64,000 bases of DNA, taken from Asaia siamensis (GTDB lineage: Bacteria > Pseudomonadota > Alphaproteobacteria > Acetobacterales > Acetobacteraceae). Positions 1 to 8,470 of this stretch are shown piece by piece (within the stretch, counting starts at the first letter, position 1; each line of letters begins with the position of its first letter). The stretch covers positions 186,001 to 250,000 of the forward strand of contig NZ_BMCH01000003.1 of assembly GCF_014635085.1 (NCBI RefSeq). The letters are read 5' to 3'. The notes below the pieces were generated by a model that worked only from the letters and a program-made list of their open reading frames with translations, did not search any database and was not told the DNA's origin. Position numbers and translations under genes: made by a program.

Positions 1-335
1 AGTGGGGTCTGAGCGGTAACTGGAGCGTGGGGCCGGAATCAGCGCGTCTGAACAAGGCAGGCGGCGCCATCGTGTTCCGCTTCCATGCCCGTGATCTACA
101 TCTGGTGCTTGGCCCCGTGAAGGGCGACGCTCCGGTAAAATTCAGAGTGACGATTGACGGCATGGCACCCGGGGCCATGCATGGCAGTGATTGCGACGAG
201 AATGGCAACGGGACGGTGATAGGCCAGCGCCTTTATCAGCTCGTCCGTCAAAACGATGACGCTGTAGGCGAGCACGAATTCAGGATCGAATTCCTCTCGC
301 CCGGCGTCGAAGCCTTCTCTTTCACCTTCGGCTGA
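1..335 (+). CDS. DipZ-like / thioredoxin-family protein, C-terminal fragment (partial)
   Basis: The frame is open from the first base of the window and ends with TGA, so this is the 3' end of a gene that begins upstream. The visible part starts WGLSGNW and continues through RFHARDLHLVLGP, PVKFRVTIDG, GQRLYQLVRQ and FLSPGVEAFSFTFG. I recognise this as the C-terminal carbohydrate-binding-like domain found after the thioredoxin domain in DipZ-type cytochrome c biogenesis or thioredoxin proteins. The catalytic CxxC region would lie outside the window. The gene converges on the TonB receptor. The GTG at 27 is internal and not a start. Family assignment is from memory of the motif and fairly secure; function is inferred. 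Confidence 0.75.
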   Translation, partial: WGLSGNWSVGPESARLNKAGGAIVFRFHARDLHLVLGPVKGDAPVKFRVTIDGMAPGAMHGSDCDENGNGTVIGQRLYQLVRQNDDAVGEHEFRIEFLSPGVEAFSFTFG

Positions 336-366
336 ACAAGAGGGGCGCTTTCGCCAGCCTGTGGCT

Positions 367-386
367 CAGGGGACTTTCGCCCCCTG
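367..386. terminator. Short stem-loop between convergent genes
   Basis: CAGGGG (367-372) and CCCCTG (381-386) form a 6-bp stem with an 8-nt loop in the 56-bp gap between the DipZ-like gene and the receptor gene. There is no U-run on either strand, so a terminator role is only a guess from position. Confidence 0.3.
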
Positions 387-391
387 TCCGG

Positions 392-2728
392 TCAGAAGCT
401 GGTGGAAACCGTACCGGTCATGGTGAAGCGGGCGGCAGTCATGAAGGAATTGCCATAGCCGGTATAGGAGGCAAGGCTGCCGCTATAGACCGTGCTCGGA
501 TCCTTGGCGCTGTAGATGGCGCCCATCGCCCCGGTGCGCACGATCGAGCCTGTGACATTGGCAAAGTTCAGCTTGATGGTGGGCGACTGGGCAATACCCA
601 TCGGCTTGAAGCGATAGCCAAGCGAGATGGTATTGGTCACAAAGCCCGGCATGCGCTGGTCGCCTGCCACGCTGACCGATTGCGGGCCGGTATAATGCAG
701 GCTCGCATTGCCGAAGAACCCGGCATATTTATAGGTCAGACCGAAATTCGCCAGAACGCGCGGCGCCATGATCGCCTGCGTCCCCTTAGAATTCAGCATG
801 GTGTTCGTATAGGGGTCGAGCACATTGCTGTCCTGCACGGCATGCAGATATTCGACCGAGGCATAGGGGCTGAAACCGTGGATCGGGCGGCCCGAAATCA
901 TGAAATCGAAGCCGCGCATATGCTGGTTACCGATCGAGAACGGCTTGAACTGGTTCATGCCGAGATACTGGTTCACGATGCGGTTGGTGACATTGTAATT
1001 GAAGAATGAGGCATCGAGAATGATGTGCTCATCATGATAGCGATAGCCCAGTTCTTCCTTAATCGAATACTGGTTCTTGGGGATCGGCACGCTCGTATAG
1101 AGCCAGCCAAGATCGACTGCACTCGGCTGACGATAATCGCCCTCGGCATTGAGATAGATCTGGCTGTGTTCGTCGATCGTATAGCCGACCGAGAGCTGAG
1201 GCAGAGGCTCGGTACGGTTATTGGCCATACGGCCATAGAGATCCTTGTTCCAGGTATTGGCCATCACGAATTTGAAGCCAGCCTGGATATCCAGCTTGTC
1301 ATGCAGATATTTGGCGTGATCTTCGACAAACAGGCTGTGGATCTCGGTGCCGGCATTCTGCTGATCACCCGCGTCGATACGATAAGCCGCCCAGTTCGGG
1401 CTCGGGGCTGCCCCGTTATCCATGGTATAGCTGGTGGGGTAGGATTGCTGGGTATAGTTGTTTTCATACCAGTAGCCGAACGCCACATGGTTATGCCGGT
1501 CGACATCGATCCCGAGCTTGGCAACGGCACCACGACGCTCTGTTGCGCCTTGCAGGAAGTAGCTGGTGACATTGCGCGTCGAACCATCAGTCTGTGTGAC
1601 GGTGCCGCCCGGTGAGGCATCCCAGCCCCTGCCAAGATTGTAATAGGGCTGCAGATCGAAAGCGAGACGACGGGTCAGAACGACATGGATCGGGGCCGAG
1701 ATGAAGACCTGATTCCAGTAATCGGTGTTGTTCTTCCAGTAGTTGATATTATTGGAATTGGCGGACCTGCCGTATCCCTCTCCCGTGTGCTTGTACCGGT
1801 AGAATTCCTGCTGGGTCGGGTAATTGTCGATCGTGAAATCTTCCCAGTTCCACGAGACGAAAGTCTTGGCGAAAGAGCCGTTCTGCCAGAACTTGTTCAG
1901 GCCGAAATCGACATGGCGACGGTCATTGATACCCGCTCCCATCCAGCTGCGCGTATGGGTGTTTGAAAAGGAGACATAGCCACGCACACCGCTATGACCG
2001 ATCTCGCCCGTATCGAGACGGATGAACTCACGAGACAGATTATTCGTGCCATAGGAGAAATCGACAAGACCGCCGAATTTCTTGTCGGGCGTATGGGTGG
2101 TTTCATTCATCGTGCCGCTGGCCGCAGACATGACTGGCAGCGCAGTCTCTGAACTGCCGGGTGTCAGCGAGACGGATTCAACGTTTTCGGTATCGATATT
2201 CTCGGTGATGTATTTCGCTGCGGCAGCTGGTGCGCCATCGACCAGAAGCGCCATATCCAGATCGGTCAGGCCGCGGGTCTGGATCTGCCCACCCTGCATG
2301 CCATACGGATCCGGCGTGCTGATGCTGACGCTGGGCAGGTTCTGAATCAGATCGAGCGCCGTGCTCGATGGGTTGCGCATCGAGATATATTCATGATCGA
2401 CGGTCTGCACGTTGCGCGGGGCATGTTCGATACGCATCATGCCGCCACCGCCATTGAGCGCCTGCCGACTGGTCGTGACCGAGATCTGCTCTTCCCCCCT
2501 GGCTTCAACCGGCCCGGTGCGCGCGCGCCGCGCGGCGGGTGCCGTCTGCGCGACCGGCTGACGGGCACCCTGTGGCTGAGCAGCAGTTCTGGCAGCGGCC
2601 TGCTTGTGAGAAGTCTTTGCATGGGCGGCAAAAGCAGAGCCTGAAAGCGCGATGGTCGACATCAGGCTCGTCGAAACCATCAGACAGGCAAAAGCCATGT
2701 AGCGCGGCGAGGGGCTGCGTGACGTCAT
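392..2728 (-). CDS. TonB-dependent outer-membrane receptor
   Basis: A 778-residue outer-membrane receptor, predicted to import a ligand using TonB-ExbBD energy. The N-terminus from MTSRSPSPRYMAFACLMVST is a signal peptide ending near SGSAFA. A plug domain follows, with HAPRNVQTVDHEYISMRNPSS and QIQTRGLTDLDMALLVDG. The long beta-barrel ends in a terminal Phe (GTVSTSF), as expected for barrel assembly. The frame is open further upstream, but the ATG at 2728 has an AGGA-type ribosome site about 9 nt upstream and starts the signal peptide, so I chose it. The ligand is unknown: no siderophore or cobalamin genes lie nearby. A perfect dyad lies about 115 bp upstream. Confidence 0.9.
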   Translation of the reverse strand: MTSRSPSPRYMAFACLMVSTSLMSTIALSGSAFAAHAKTSHKQAAARTAAQPQGARQPVAQTAPAARRARTGPVEARGEEQISVTTSRQALNGGGGMMRIEHAPRNVQTVDHEYISMRNPSSTALDLIQNLPSVSISTPDPYGMQGGQIQTRGLTDLDMALLVDGAPAAAAKYITENIDTENVESVSLTPGSSETALPVMSAASGTMNETTHTPDKKFGGLVDFSYGTNNLSREFIRLDTGEIGHSGVRGYVSFSNTHTRSWMGAGINDRRHVDFGLNKFWQNGSFAKTFVSWNWEDFTIDNYPTQQEFYRYKHTGEGYGRSANSNNINYWKNNTDYWNQVFISAPIHVVLTRRLAFDLQPYYNLGRGWDASPGGTVTQTDGSTRNVTSYFLQGATERRGAVAKLGIDVDRHNHVAFGYWYENNYTQQSYPTSYTMDNGAAPSPNWAAYRIDAGDQQNAGTEIHSLFVEDHAKYLHDKLDIQAGFKFVMANTWNKDLYGRMANNRTEPLPQLSVGYTIDEHSQIYLNAEGDYRQPSAVDLGWLYTSVPIPKNQYSIKEELGYRYHDEHIILDASFFNYNVTNRIVNQYLGMNQFKPFSIGNQHMRGFDFMISGRPIHGFSPYASVEYLHAVQDSNVLDPYTNTMLNSKGTQAIMAPRVLANFGLTYKYAGFFGNASLHYTGPQSVSVAGDQRMPGFVTNTISLGYRFKPMGIAQSPTIKLNFANVTGSIVRTGAMGAIYSAKDPSTVYSGSLASYTGYGNSFMTAARFTMTGTVSTSF

Positions 2729-2832
2729 ACAGAATCCTATCGTTACGAACGTGGTGAGCCACTGGCTGCGTCCAGACCGGGGGGCGAAAACGCCAACCTC
2801 CAGCCGGGCCAGACCCGGAAACCGCTTTTTTG

Positions 2833-2868
2833 TATACAAGACGAAATGATACCGCAACGAATCATTTC
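2833..2868 (-). promoter_or_regulatory. Dyad operator candidate and -10 element of the TonB receptor gene
   Basis: GAAATGAT (2843-2850) and ATCATTTC (2861-2868) are perfect inverted repeats separated by 10 bp. A TATACA hexamer (2833-2838) next to the dyad could serve as -10 for the minus-strand receptor gene. The arrangement suits a dimeric regulator. It is not a clear Fur box. Confidence 0.45.
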
Positions 2869-3359
2869 ACCTGACTTTCACAAAATTCGCAGCTTCGTTG
2901 TGCGAAAGTCACGCTCACAGACAGAATAGATCAAGAAACCATCTGTTTTTTCCGTTTAATTTCTTTTGCACGAATTTTCGTCGTTTATTGCGCGTATGAG
3001 AGCGATGTCCGGCGCCCTGAACGGCAAGGAAACCAGCCGTGGCGTTCGCCGATCTCTAGGAAATTGTCGGTCTGTTGAGAGCGAGGATCAGGGCAGAAAG
3101 ATTAGCTCTGGCCCCTCGCCATGTCTCTCGCGAAAGAGCGGGCGCCGCCCCGTTCGCGCGCGCTGTAGCGAAAAGCGCGCGCCCTTGTAGCCCCGTCCTC
3201 GCCGGGGCAAAACGCCCATCACCGACAGGCCCCCTCCTATGCTGGCAGATGCAATGACAGATCTCGTGACCTGATCGCACCGCCACTTCAGGAAAAGGAG
3301 GTCATCCCTCCCCTGCCTTCCTCGAGAGGCGGCGCTGGTTACCGGGCTGAAGCCGCTTT
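2869..3359. other. Intergenic region without a recognisable gene
   Basis: About 490 bp between the receptor promoter and the end of nadC. The first part is AT-rich and the middle is very GC-rich, with alternating GCGCGC runs. Short open frames on both strands show no family resemblance or ribosome sites I can support. Confidence 0.5.
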
Positions 3360-4220
3360 TCAGAGATCGATATCGAGGCCGATATCCAGCGCCTTGACGC
3401 TATGGGTCAACCAGCCAAGCGACAGCACCTCGACACCCGTTGCGGCAATAGCCGGGGCCGTTTCCGGCGTGATGCCACCGGAAGCTTCTGTCACAGCGCG
3501 GCCATTCACGAGCTGCACGGCCTGACGCAGCATGTCGACAGGCATGTTGTCGAACAGATAGGCATTGGCCCCGCCATTCGAGAGCGCGGTCTCGAGCTGA
3601 TCGAGCGTATCGACCTCAAGCGCTACGGCCATGAGGTGGCCCGCGCGCTTTCTGGCGCCTTCGAGTGCTGCGGCCACACCACCGCAAAGCGCGATGTGAT
3701 TGTCCTTGATCAGGATCGCATCATCGAGGCGATAGCGGTGATTGCTGCCACCGCCTGCCATGACCGCATATTTCTGTACCGCACGCAGCCCGGGCAAGGT
3801 CTTGCGGGTGCAGCAGATACGCGCATTCGTATCCTGAACAGCATCGACCACCTGACGTGTGGCGGTAGCGATACCGCTCAGATGCGACAGCAGATTGAGG
3901 GCCGTGCGCTCACCACCCAGAATGGTCTCGGCACCTCCCTCGACCTCGGCCAGAATATCGCGTGGGGCGATACGGCACCCATCCTCCTTGAGCGCTGTGA
4001 AGCCGATCCGGGAGTCGAGCAGGGTAAAGGCAAGGCGCACCGCGCTCATGCCAGCCACCACCCCTTCATGACGGGCGCGAAACACAGCGCGCAAACGCTG
4101 TCCGGGCTGTGCGATGGCATAGGTGGTGGCATCACCCCCTATGCCAAAATCCTCGACAAGACCGGCGCGGACAACAGGTTCCCACATCAGATCCGGCAGG
4201 GGAGAAATGAAAGAACTCAT
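3360..4220 (-). CDS. nadC: Nicotinate-nucleotide pyrophosphorylase (quinolinate phosphoribosyltransferase)
   Basis: Converts quinolinate and PRPP into nicotinate mononucleotide, CO2 and PPi, the third step of de novo NAD synthesis in the cytosol. The 286-residue protein from MSSFISPLPDLMWEPVVRAGLVEDFG has the usual length. It shows the family motifs GERTALNLLSHLSGIAT, CCTRKTLPGLRAVQKYAV, GGGSNHRYRLDDAILIKDNH and EVDTLDQ. The ATG at 4218-4220 overlaps the TGA of nadB (4217-4219) as ATGA, which supports this start over the longer open frame and implies coupling. It is the last gene of the nadABC unit. Confidence 0.97.
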   Translation of the reverse strand: MSSFISPLPDLMWEPVVRAGLVEDFGIGGDATTYAIAQPGQRLRAVFRARHEGVVAGMSAVRLAFTLLDSRIGFTALKEDGCRIAPRDILAEVEGGAETILGGERTALNLLSHLSGIATATRQVVDAVQDTNARICCTRKTLPGLRAVQKYAVMAGGGSNHRYRLDDAILIKDNHIALCGGVAAALEGARKRAGHLMAVALEVDTLDQLETALSNGGANAYLFDNMPVDMLRQAVQLVNGRAVTEASGGITPETAPAIAATGVEVLSLGWLTHSVKALDIGLDIDL

Positions 4221-5716
4221 GCGTAGACAATGCTCCGTTCCTGAAGACCGATATCCTTCAGGGTAAAATGAAAACGCTCGGCCTCGGTGGCCCCCTGACA
4301 ATCGACACGCCAGTGACTACCCCGGCTTTCGCGTCGGCGCAGGGCCGCAGAAGCGATGGCAGCACCAACCAGCGCGTGATCGTCGCGATCGGCGAGCGGG
4401 GTAAGATAGGTGGCCAGCGCCTCCAGCCCATCCTGATCGCGAAGAATACCCGCCCCTTTATCCATCTGCTGGCCGAAACTTGCTGCCCCCAGCCGCGCCG
4501 GACGCGATGGATCCTGACAGGAATGGCGCTCGCGCGGCCCATTATTGACGTCCCAGGCAACAGCCCGCCCCATGACGAACGCCTCAAGCAGCGAATTGCT
4601 CGCCAGACGATTGGCACCATGCAGCCCCGTGCATGCCACCTCGCCACAGGCCCAGAGCCCGGCAAGACTGGCGCGACCATGCAGGTCGGTCGCGACCCCG
4701 CCCATATGATAATGCACCGCCGGACGCACCGGGATGGGCTCGCGATCCGGATCGATCCCGTGCTGTCGACAGGAAAGCGCAATACCGGGGAACTGACGTG
4801 AGAAGATCTGTTTGAGCCCCTTGCCCGCCTTGCCGCTTCTGGCATCGAGAAAAACGCGATGCCCTTCGAGGCGATGCCGTGCAATCGCCCGCGACACCCG
4901 GTCGCGTGACTGCAACTCGTCGGTGAAACGGGTGCCGGTCTCGTCAATCAGTACGGCACCAGCGCCTCTGACGGCCTCGCTGATCAGCGGCGAGCGCGCA
5001 CCGCCCGTTTCAACATCGAGTGCGGTCGGATGAAACTGCACGAATTCCATATCCGCCAGTTGCGCCCCAGCGCGGGCCGCTGCGGCAAGGCCGCGCCCTG
5101 TATTGCTGTTGGGGCTTGTCGCCCCGGCATAGAGCGCCCCTGCCCCGCCACACGCCAGAATACAGGTATTGGTCGGAATGAACTGCCCCGTGTTGAGCCA
5201 GACACCACGCACCCGTCCCTCGACCGCATGGACATGTTCGAGTGTCACGCCATCGAGCACCACAATGCGTGGCAGGCTTTTCACCTGGGCAATGAGCGCC
5301 TGCATGATGCCAGCGCCGCTGCCATCGCCGCGCACATGGGCGATGCGGGCACGCGAATGCGCGGCTTCGAGATGCAGATCGAGGCTGCTGCTCCCTTTAC
5401 GGTTGAAGGCGACGCCCCAGTCGAGCAGGGTCTCGATGGCAGAAGGCCCGGCTCCGATAATGGCCTCGACGGCCCTGCGATCGCACAAACCGTCACCGGC
5501 AGCCAGCGTATCGCGAATATGCAGTGCCACATCGTCATCATGACCGATGGCGGCAGCCAGCCCGCCCTGCGCCAGCATACTGGCGGCTTCCTCACCGAGC
5601 GGGGTCGGGCTGAGAACCACACAGGGCCGGTCGAGATGCAGGGCAGCGGAAAGTCCGGCGAGCCCGGCACCTGCAATGACCGGCCAGCCTGCAAACCGGG
5701 TGAGCGTCATCATCAC
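4217..5716 (-). CDS. nadB: L-aspartate oxidase
   Basis: FAD enzyme that oxidises L-aspartate to iminoaspartate, the first step of quinolinate formation, handing the product to NadA. The 499-residue protein begins with a dinucleotide-binding GAGLAGLSAALHL. It carries the flavoprotein motifs AQGGLAAAIG, EFVQFHPTAL, AGAVLIDETGTRFTDEL and YHMGGVATDLHGRA with GLHGANRLASNSLLEA near the C-terminal third, typical of the fumarate reductase/NadB family. It lies 7 bp downstream of nadA and overlaps nadC by 4 bp. Two adjacent ATG codons follow the first; any of the three may be used. Confidence 0.97.
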   Translation of the reverse strand: MMMTLTRFAGWPVIAGAGLAGLSAALHLDRPCVVLSPTPLGEEAASMLAQGGLAAAIGHDDDVALHIRDTLAAGDGLCDRRAVEAIIGAGPSAIETLLDWGVAFNRKGSSSLDLHLEAAHSRARIAHVRGDGSGAGIMQALIAQVKSLPRIVVLDGVTLEHVHAVEGRVRGVWLNTGQFIPTNTCILACGGAGALYAGATSPNSNTGRGLAAAARAGAQLADMEFVQFHPTALDVETGGARSPLISEAVRGAGAVLIDETGTRFTDELQSRDRVSRAIARHRLEGHRVFLDARSGKAGKGLKQIFSRQFPGIALSCRQHGIDPDREPIPVRPAVHYHMGGVATDLHGRASLAGLWACGEVACTGLHGANRLASNSLLEAFVMGRAVAWDVNNGPRERHSCQDPSRPARLGAASFGQQMDKGAGILRDQDGLEALATYLTPLADRDDHALVGAAIASAALRRRESRGSHWRVDCQGATEAERFHFTLKDIGLQERSIVYA

Positions 5717-5723
5717 GGCGCCC

Positions 5724-6710
5724 TCAGATGGCCAGCATCCGCTCGACCGCTCGACGCGCCTGCGGAAAGAGCGCCTCCGGAATGGTGACTTCCTCTTCCA
5801 TATTTTCCAGCGCGCGACGGATGGAAGACAAGGTGATGCGCTTCATATGCGGGCAGAGATTGCAGGGACGCACGAATTCCACTGCCGGGTTGAGCGCTGC
5901 CAGATTATCGCTCATCGAGCATTCGGTCACGAGGAGCACCTTGCGCGGCTGTTTTACGGCCACGAATTCCATCATCCCTGCCGTCGAGCCGGCATAATCG
6001 GCCTCGGCCACCACGTCAGGCGGGCATTCGGGATGAGCCAGTACAACCACGCCGGGATGCATGCGGCGATACTGACGGATTTCGAGAGGGGTGAAGCGCT
6101 CATGCACCTCGCAATGACCGGGCCAGGTGAGCATCTCGATGCCGGTCTCGTTCTGGATGTTCTGCGCCAGAAACTCGTCAGGAATCATGATGACACGCGG
6201 CACACCGAGGCTTTCGACAACCTTCTTCGCATTGCCGGAGGTGCAGCAGATATCGGTCTCTGCTTTCACAGCGACCGAACTGTTGACATAAGTGACGACC
6301 GGCACGCCGGGATAGGTCGCCTTGAGCGCGCGCACATTCTCGGCCGTGATGGATTCTGCAAGCGAGCACCCGGCCATCGAGTCAGGAATGAGTACCGTCT
6401 TTTCCGGGTTCATGAGCTTGGCGGTCTCGGCCATGAAATGCACACCCGCCATGACAATAACTTGCTCCTGGGTGTTCTGCGCCTCTCGCGCCAGAGCAAG
6501 ACTGTCACCGCGTATGTCGGAGATGCAGTGAAAGATCTCCGGGGTCTGATAATTATGCGCGAGGATCACCGCATTGCGCTCGCGCTTCAGGCGCAGAATG
6601 GCCCTGATGTCATCGGCGAAATTCTGCTCCCAGTCCTCGCGGGTCATCAAGCGGGAAACGGGCTCGTAAAGCGCATCGCTGCGGTCTCTGACGAGGGTCA
6701 TCTGATCCAT
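5724..6710 (-). CDS. nadA: Quinolinate synthase
   Basis: Condenses iminoaspartate with dihydroxyacetone phosphate to quinolinate using one [4Fe-4S] cluster. Motifs include AHNYQTPEI, GDSLALAREA, MAGVHFMAETAKLMNPEKTVLIPD, MAGCSLAES, HPECPP and NLCPHMK; the cysteines in the last three are the likely cluster ligands. The open frame reaches an ATG at 6746, but that codon lies inside a palindromic operator. The ATG at 6710 (MDQMTLVRDRSD) has GGAG upstream at good spacing and gives 328 residues, so I chose it. It is the first gene of nadABC and follows the NadQ-type regulator. Confidence 0.96.
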   Translation of the reverse strand: MDQMTLVRDRSDALYEPVSRLMTREDWEQNFADDIRAILRLKRERNAVILAHNYQTPEIFHCISDIRGDSLALAREAQNTQEQVIVMAGVHFMAETAKLMNPEKTVLIPDSMAGCSLAESITAENVRALKATYPGVPVVTYVNSSVAVKAETDICCTSGNAKKVVESLGVPRVIMIPDEFLAQNIQNETGIEMLTWPGHCEVHERFTPLEIRQYRRMHPGVVVLAHPECPPDVVAEADYAGSTAGMMEFVAVKQPRKVLLVTECSMSDNLAALNPAVEFVRPCNLCPHMKRITLSSIRRALENMEEEVTIPEALFPQARRAVERMLAI

Positions 6711-6727
6711 GAGATCCACTCCGCTCT

Positions 6728-6750
6728 TTATGCTCTTATTGAGCATAATA
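6728..6750 (-). promoter_or_regulatory. NadQ/NrtR-type operator overlapping the nadABC -10 element
   Basis: TTATGCTC (6728-6735) and GAGCATAA (6741-6748) form a perfect 8-bp dyad with a 5-bp spacer, 18 bp upstream of the chosen nadA start. TATTAT on the minus strand (6745-6750) could be the -10 element and overlaps one arm, so a bound repressor would block RNA polymerase. Assignment to NadQ rests on gene adjacency and on recollection of the alphaproteobacterial motif. Confidence 0.65.
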
Positions 6751-6866
6751 GGGATAAAACTGTTCGTTCCCCTACATTGGGATCGCCCCCCGGTATTTCA
6801 AAGCCACGATCCCGTGATTTCGATGAATTTTCCAGCCTTGGGAAATCAACTCGCCACCGCGTGGTT

Positions 6867-7754
6867 TCAGATCGATCGTGCGATGGGCAGTTTCGACCCC
6901 ATGAGATGACGCGTGCCAATCACGGCGCCCTTGAAGCGATAGAGCCGCGCCGGACGCCCCTGCGCCTGCATTTCCGCCTCGCCGGTTTCTTCCACCAGAT
7001 CCTGGGCAAGAATGAGCCTGCGGAAATTCTGTTTATGCATCGGGCGCCCGGCAATAGCCTCGACCGTGCGCTGCAACTGCCAGAGGGTGAATGTCTCTGG
7101 CATCAATTCGAACACGACGGGGCGATAGCGTATCTTCGCGCGCAATCGGGCCAGAGCCGTGGCCAGAATACGCCGCCTGTCCGATGGCATGGAGCGCCCT
7201 GGCGCGAGCCATGACGCCGGATGGCGCGATTCCGGCAAAAGCCCTGCTTCCCAGAGCAGCTCGTAACGGTGCAGCACCAGCTCGTCGTTCCAGGGTTGCC
7301 CGTCGAGCCCGAAGGTTTCGGCACATCGCCACAACCGGGCCGCATCACGCCCTGCCCATTGGGAGAGAGCACGGCCTATTTCCGCATCGAGCTGCTCGGC
7401 GCCTTTTTCGCGACGGTTCTCCCATGGGAAATACTCGTAAAGCCCCCGCCAGCCTTCCTGCGCATCCTCGAGCCGGGTGAGCCCCATATAGGAGATACGG
7501 ATCAGCCTTGGCTGATCCTGACCACCGGCCTCTTCTCCCGTCGCCTCGGCAAAGGTGTAGAGCTGTTCGATATGCCCGAGATGGCATTGTGTCTGCTGTT
7601 CGACCCAGAGCCTCATCCCCCGCTGCAAGGAACGATGGGCGGTTTCGAGCGGACCGGAGGGCAGATTGCGCCCATGATCGAGAGTCAGGACCAGAGGCAT
7701 TTCATCCTGCACCGCAATCAGCACGGCCACGAGTTCCGAGCGTATCTCATTCAT
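6867..7754 (-). CDS. nadQ: Nudix-related transcriptional regulator of NAD biosynthesis (NadQ/NrtR type)
   Basis: 295 residues resembling the alphaproteobacterial NAD regulator family: an N-terminal Nudix-like ligand domain (LVAVLIAVQDEMPLVLTLDHGRNLPSGPLE, GHIEQLYTFAEA, ISYMGLTR) and a C-terminal winged helix (MPETFTLWQLQRTVEAIAG, KQNFRRLI, GRPARLYRFKG). The first domain lacks a complete catalytic Nudix box (the residues after GP do not match REUXEE), as expected for a sensor rather than a hydrolase. It sits directly upstream of nadABC and the operator dyad. The ATG at 7752-7754 overlaps the stop of the hydrogenase-like gene as ATGA. The expected role is repression of nadABC in response to an NAD metabolite; this is inferred. 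Confidence 0.8.
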   Translation of the reverse strand: MNEIRSELVAVLIAVQDEMPLVLTLDHGRNLPSGPLETAHRSLQRGMRLWVEQQTQCHLGHIEQLYTFAEATGEEAGGQDQPRLIRISYMGLTRLEDAQEGWRGLYEYFPWENRREKGAEQLDAEIGRALSQWAGRDAARLWRCAETFGLDGQPWNDELVLHRYELLWEAGLLPESRHPASWLAPGRSMPSDRRRILATALARLRAKIRYRPVVFELMPETFTLWQLQRTVEAIAGRPMHKQNFRRLILAQDLVEETGEAEMQAQGRPARLYRFKGAVIGTRHLMGSKLPIARSI

Positions 7755-8233
7755 GCCGAGACGACCCGACCTGTCGTGAGCAGAAGCAGGCCGCGCAGGA
7801 TTTCTGCCGGTGTCGGCGGACAGCCTCTGAGCGCCACATCACATTGCTCCACCCCGGAGAGACCGGCCTCCATGATTCCCCCGAGCGTTGCATAATTCGT
7901 GCTGAACGGCCCCTGCCCCAGCGCGCAATCGCCAATGGCAACAACGCCCTTGGGTGAGGGCATGGCTGCCCAGCGGGCCTGAAGCGCAGGCAGCAGGGCG
8001 CGTGTCACACACCCGACGACAAAAAGCAGTTCGGCATCATGAGGGGTATCAACAAAACGTATGTCATGCCGCGCGAGATCATACGCTGCCCCCTGCAGGG
8101 CATTGGCCTCGATCAGACAACCATCGCAACCGCCACCGGCAACGAGATGCAGCGTCAGGGGGCGCGGTGCCGGTGGCAGGGCGCTGCGGGGCCGCCAGCG
8201 ATGGGCGTCCAGAAGCGCGCGCAGGTAAATCAT
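7751..8233 (-). CDS. Orphan NuoB / [NiFe]-hydrogenase small-subunit-like Fe-S protein
   Basis: 160 residues of the NADH-quinone oxidoreductase 20 kDa / hydrogenase small-subunit superfamily. Four cysteines match a proximal [4Fe-4S] site: C36 and C39 (GGGCDGC), C103 (GDCALG) and C138 (RGCPPTP), with an extra C75 (VGCVT). The CxxC spacing is hydrogenase-like (HycG/HyfI) rather than the tandem CC of true NuoB. No large subunit, membrane arm or maturation gene lies in the window, so this is an orphan. It is the first gene of a unit that continues into nadQ through a 4-bp overlap. The start has only a weak ribosome site. Function unknown; redox sensing or a remnant are both possible. Confidence 0.75.
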   Translation of the reverse strand: MIYLRALLDAHRWRPRSALPPAPRPLTLHLVAGGGCDGCLIEANALQGAAYDLARHDIRFVDTPHDAELLFVVGCVTRALLPALQARWAAMPSPKGVVAIGDCALGQGPFSTNYATLGGIMEAGLSGVEQCDVALRGCPPTPAEILRGLLLLTTGRVVSA

Positions 8234-8470
8234 GGACAGATCCGCTCATTCAATTCGACCCGGATTTGATCACAAAGAATGCGCGCGAAAAACCCCCGCC
8301 CCCGTCGCGTCATCGGTTCACGCCCTGTTTGCCCCGCCCGGTCGACAGGACCGGAGCACGCCTGACCGCAACCAGAAGCCAGCGTGGCGCGCCATCAACA
8401 ACGGGGGCAAATCGCCGGGCTGCGTCGTTTTGCCCATGACGATATGCACAAGTTGCGGTAAGCCGGAAAC
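8234..8470. promoter_or_regulatory. Divergent intergenic region, hydrogenase-like gene versus cysQ
   Basis: 237 bp between two divergent starts. It must contain both promoters, but I see no convincing -35/-10 pair and no copy of the TTATGCTC operator half found at nadA. Confidence 0.4.

Noticed and set aside
5547-7214. A 555-codon open frame on the plus strand opposite nadB, nadA and part of nadQ
   Set aside because: It is antiparallel to three clearly conserved genes, its translation resembles no family and it reflects high-GC third-position bias.
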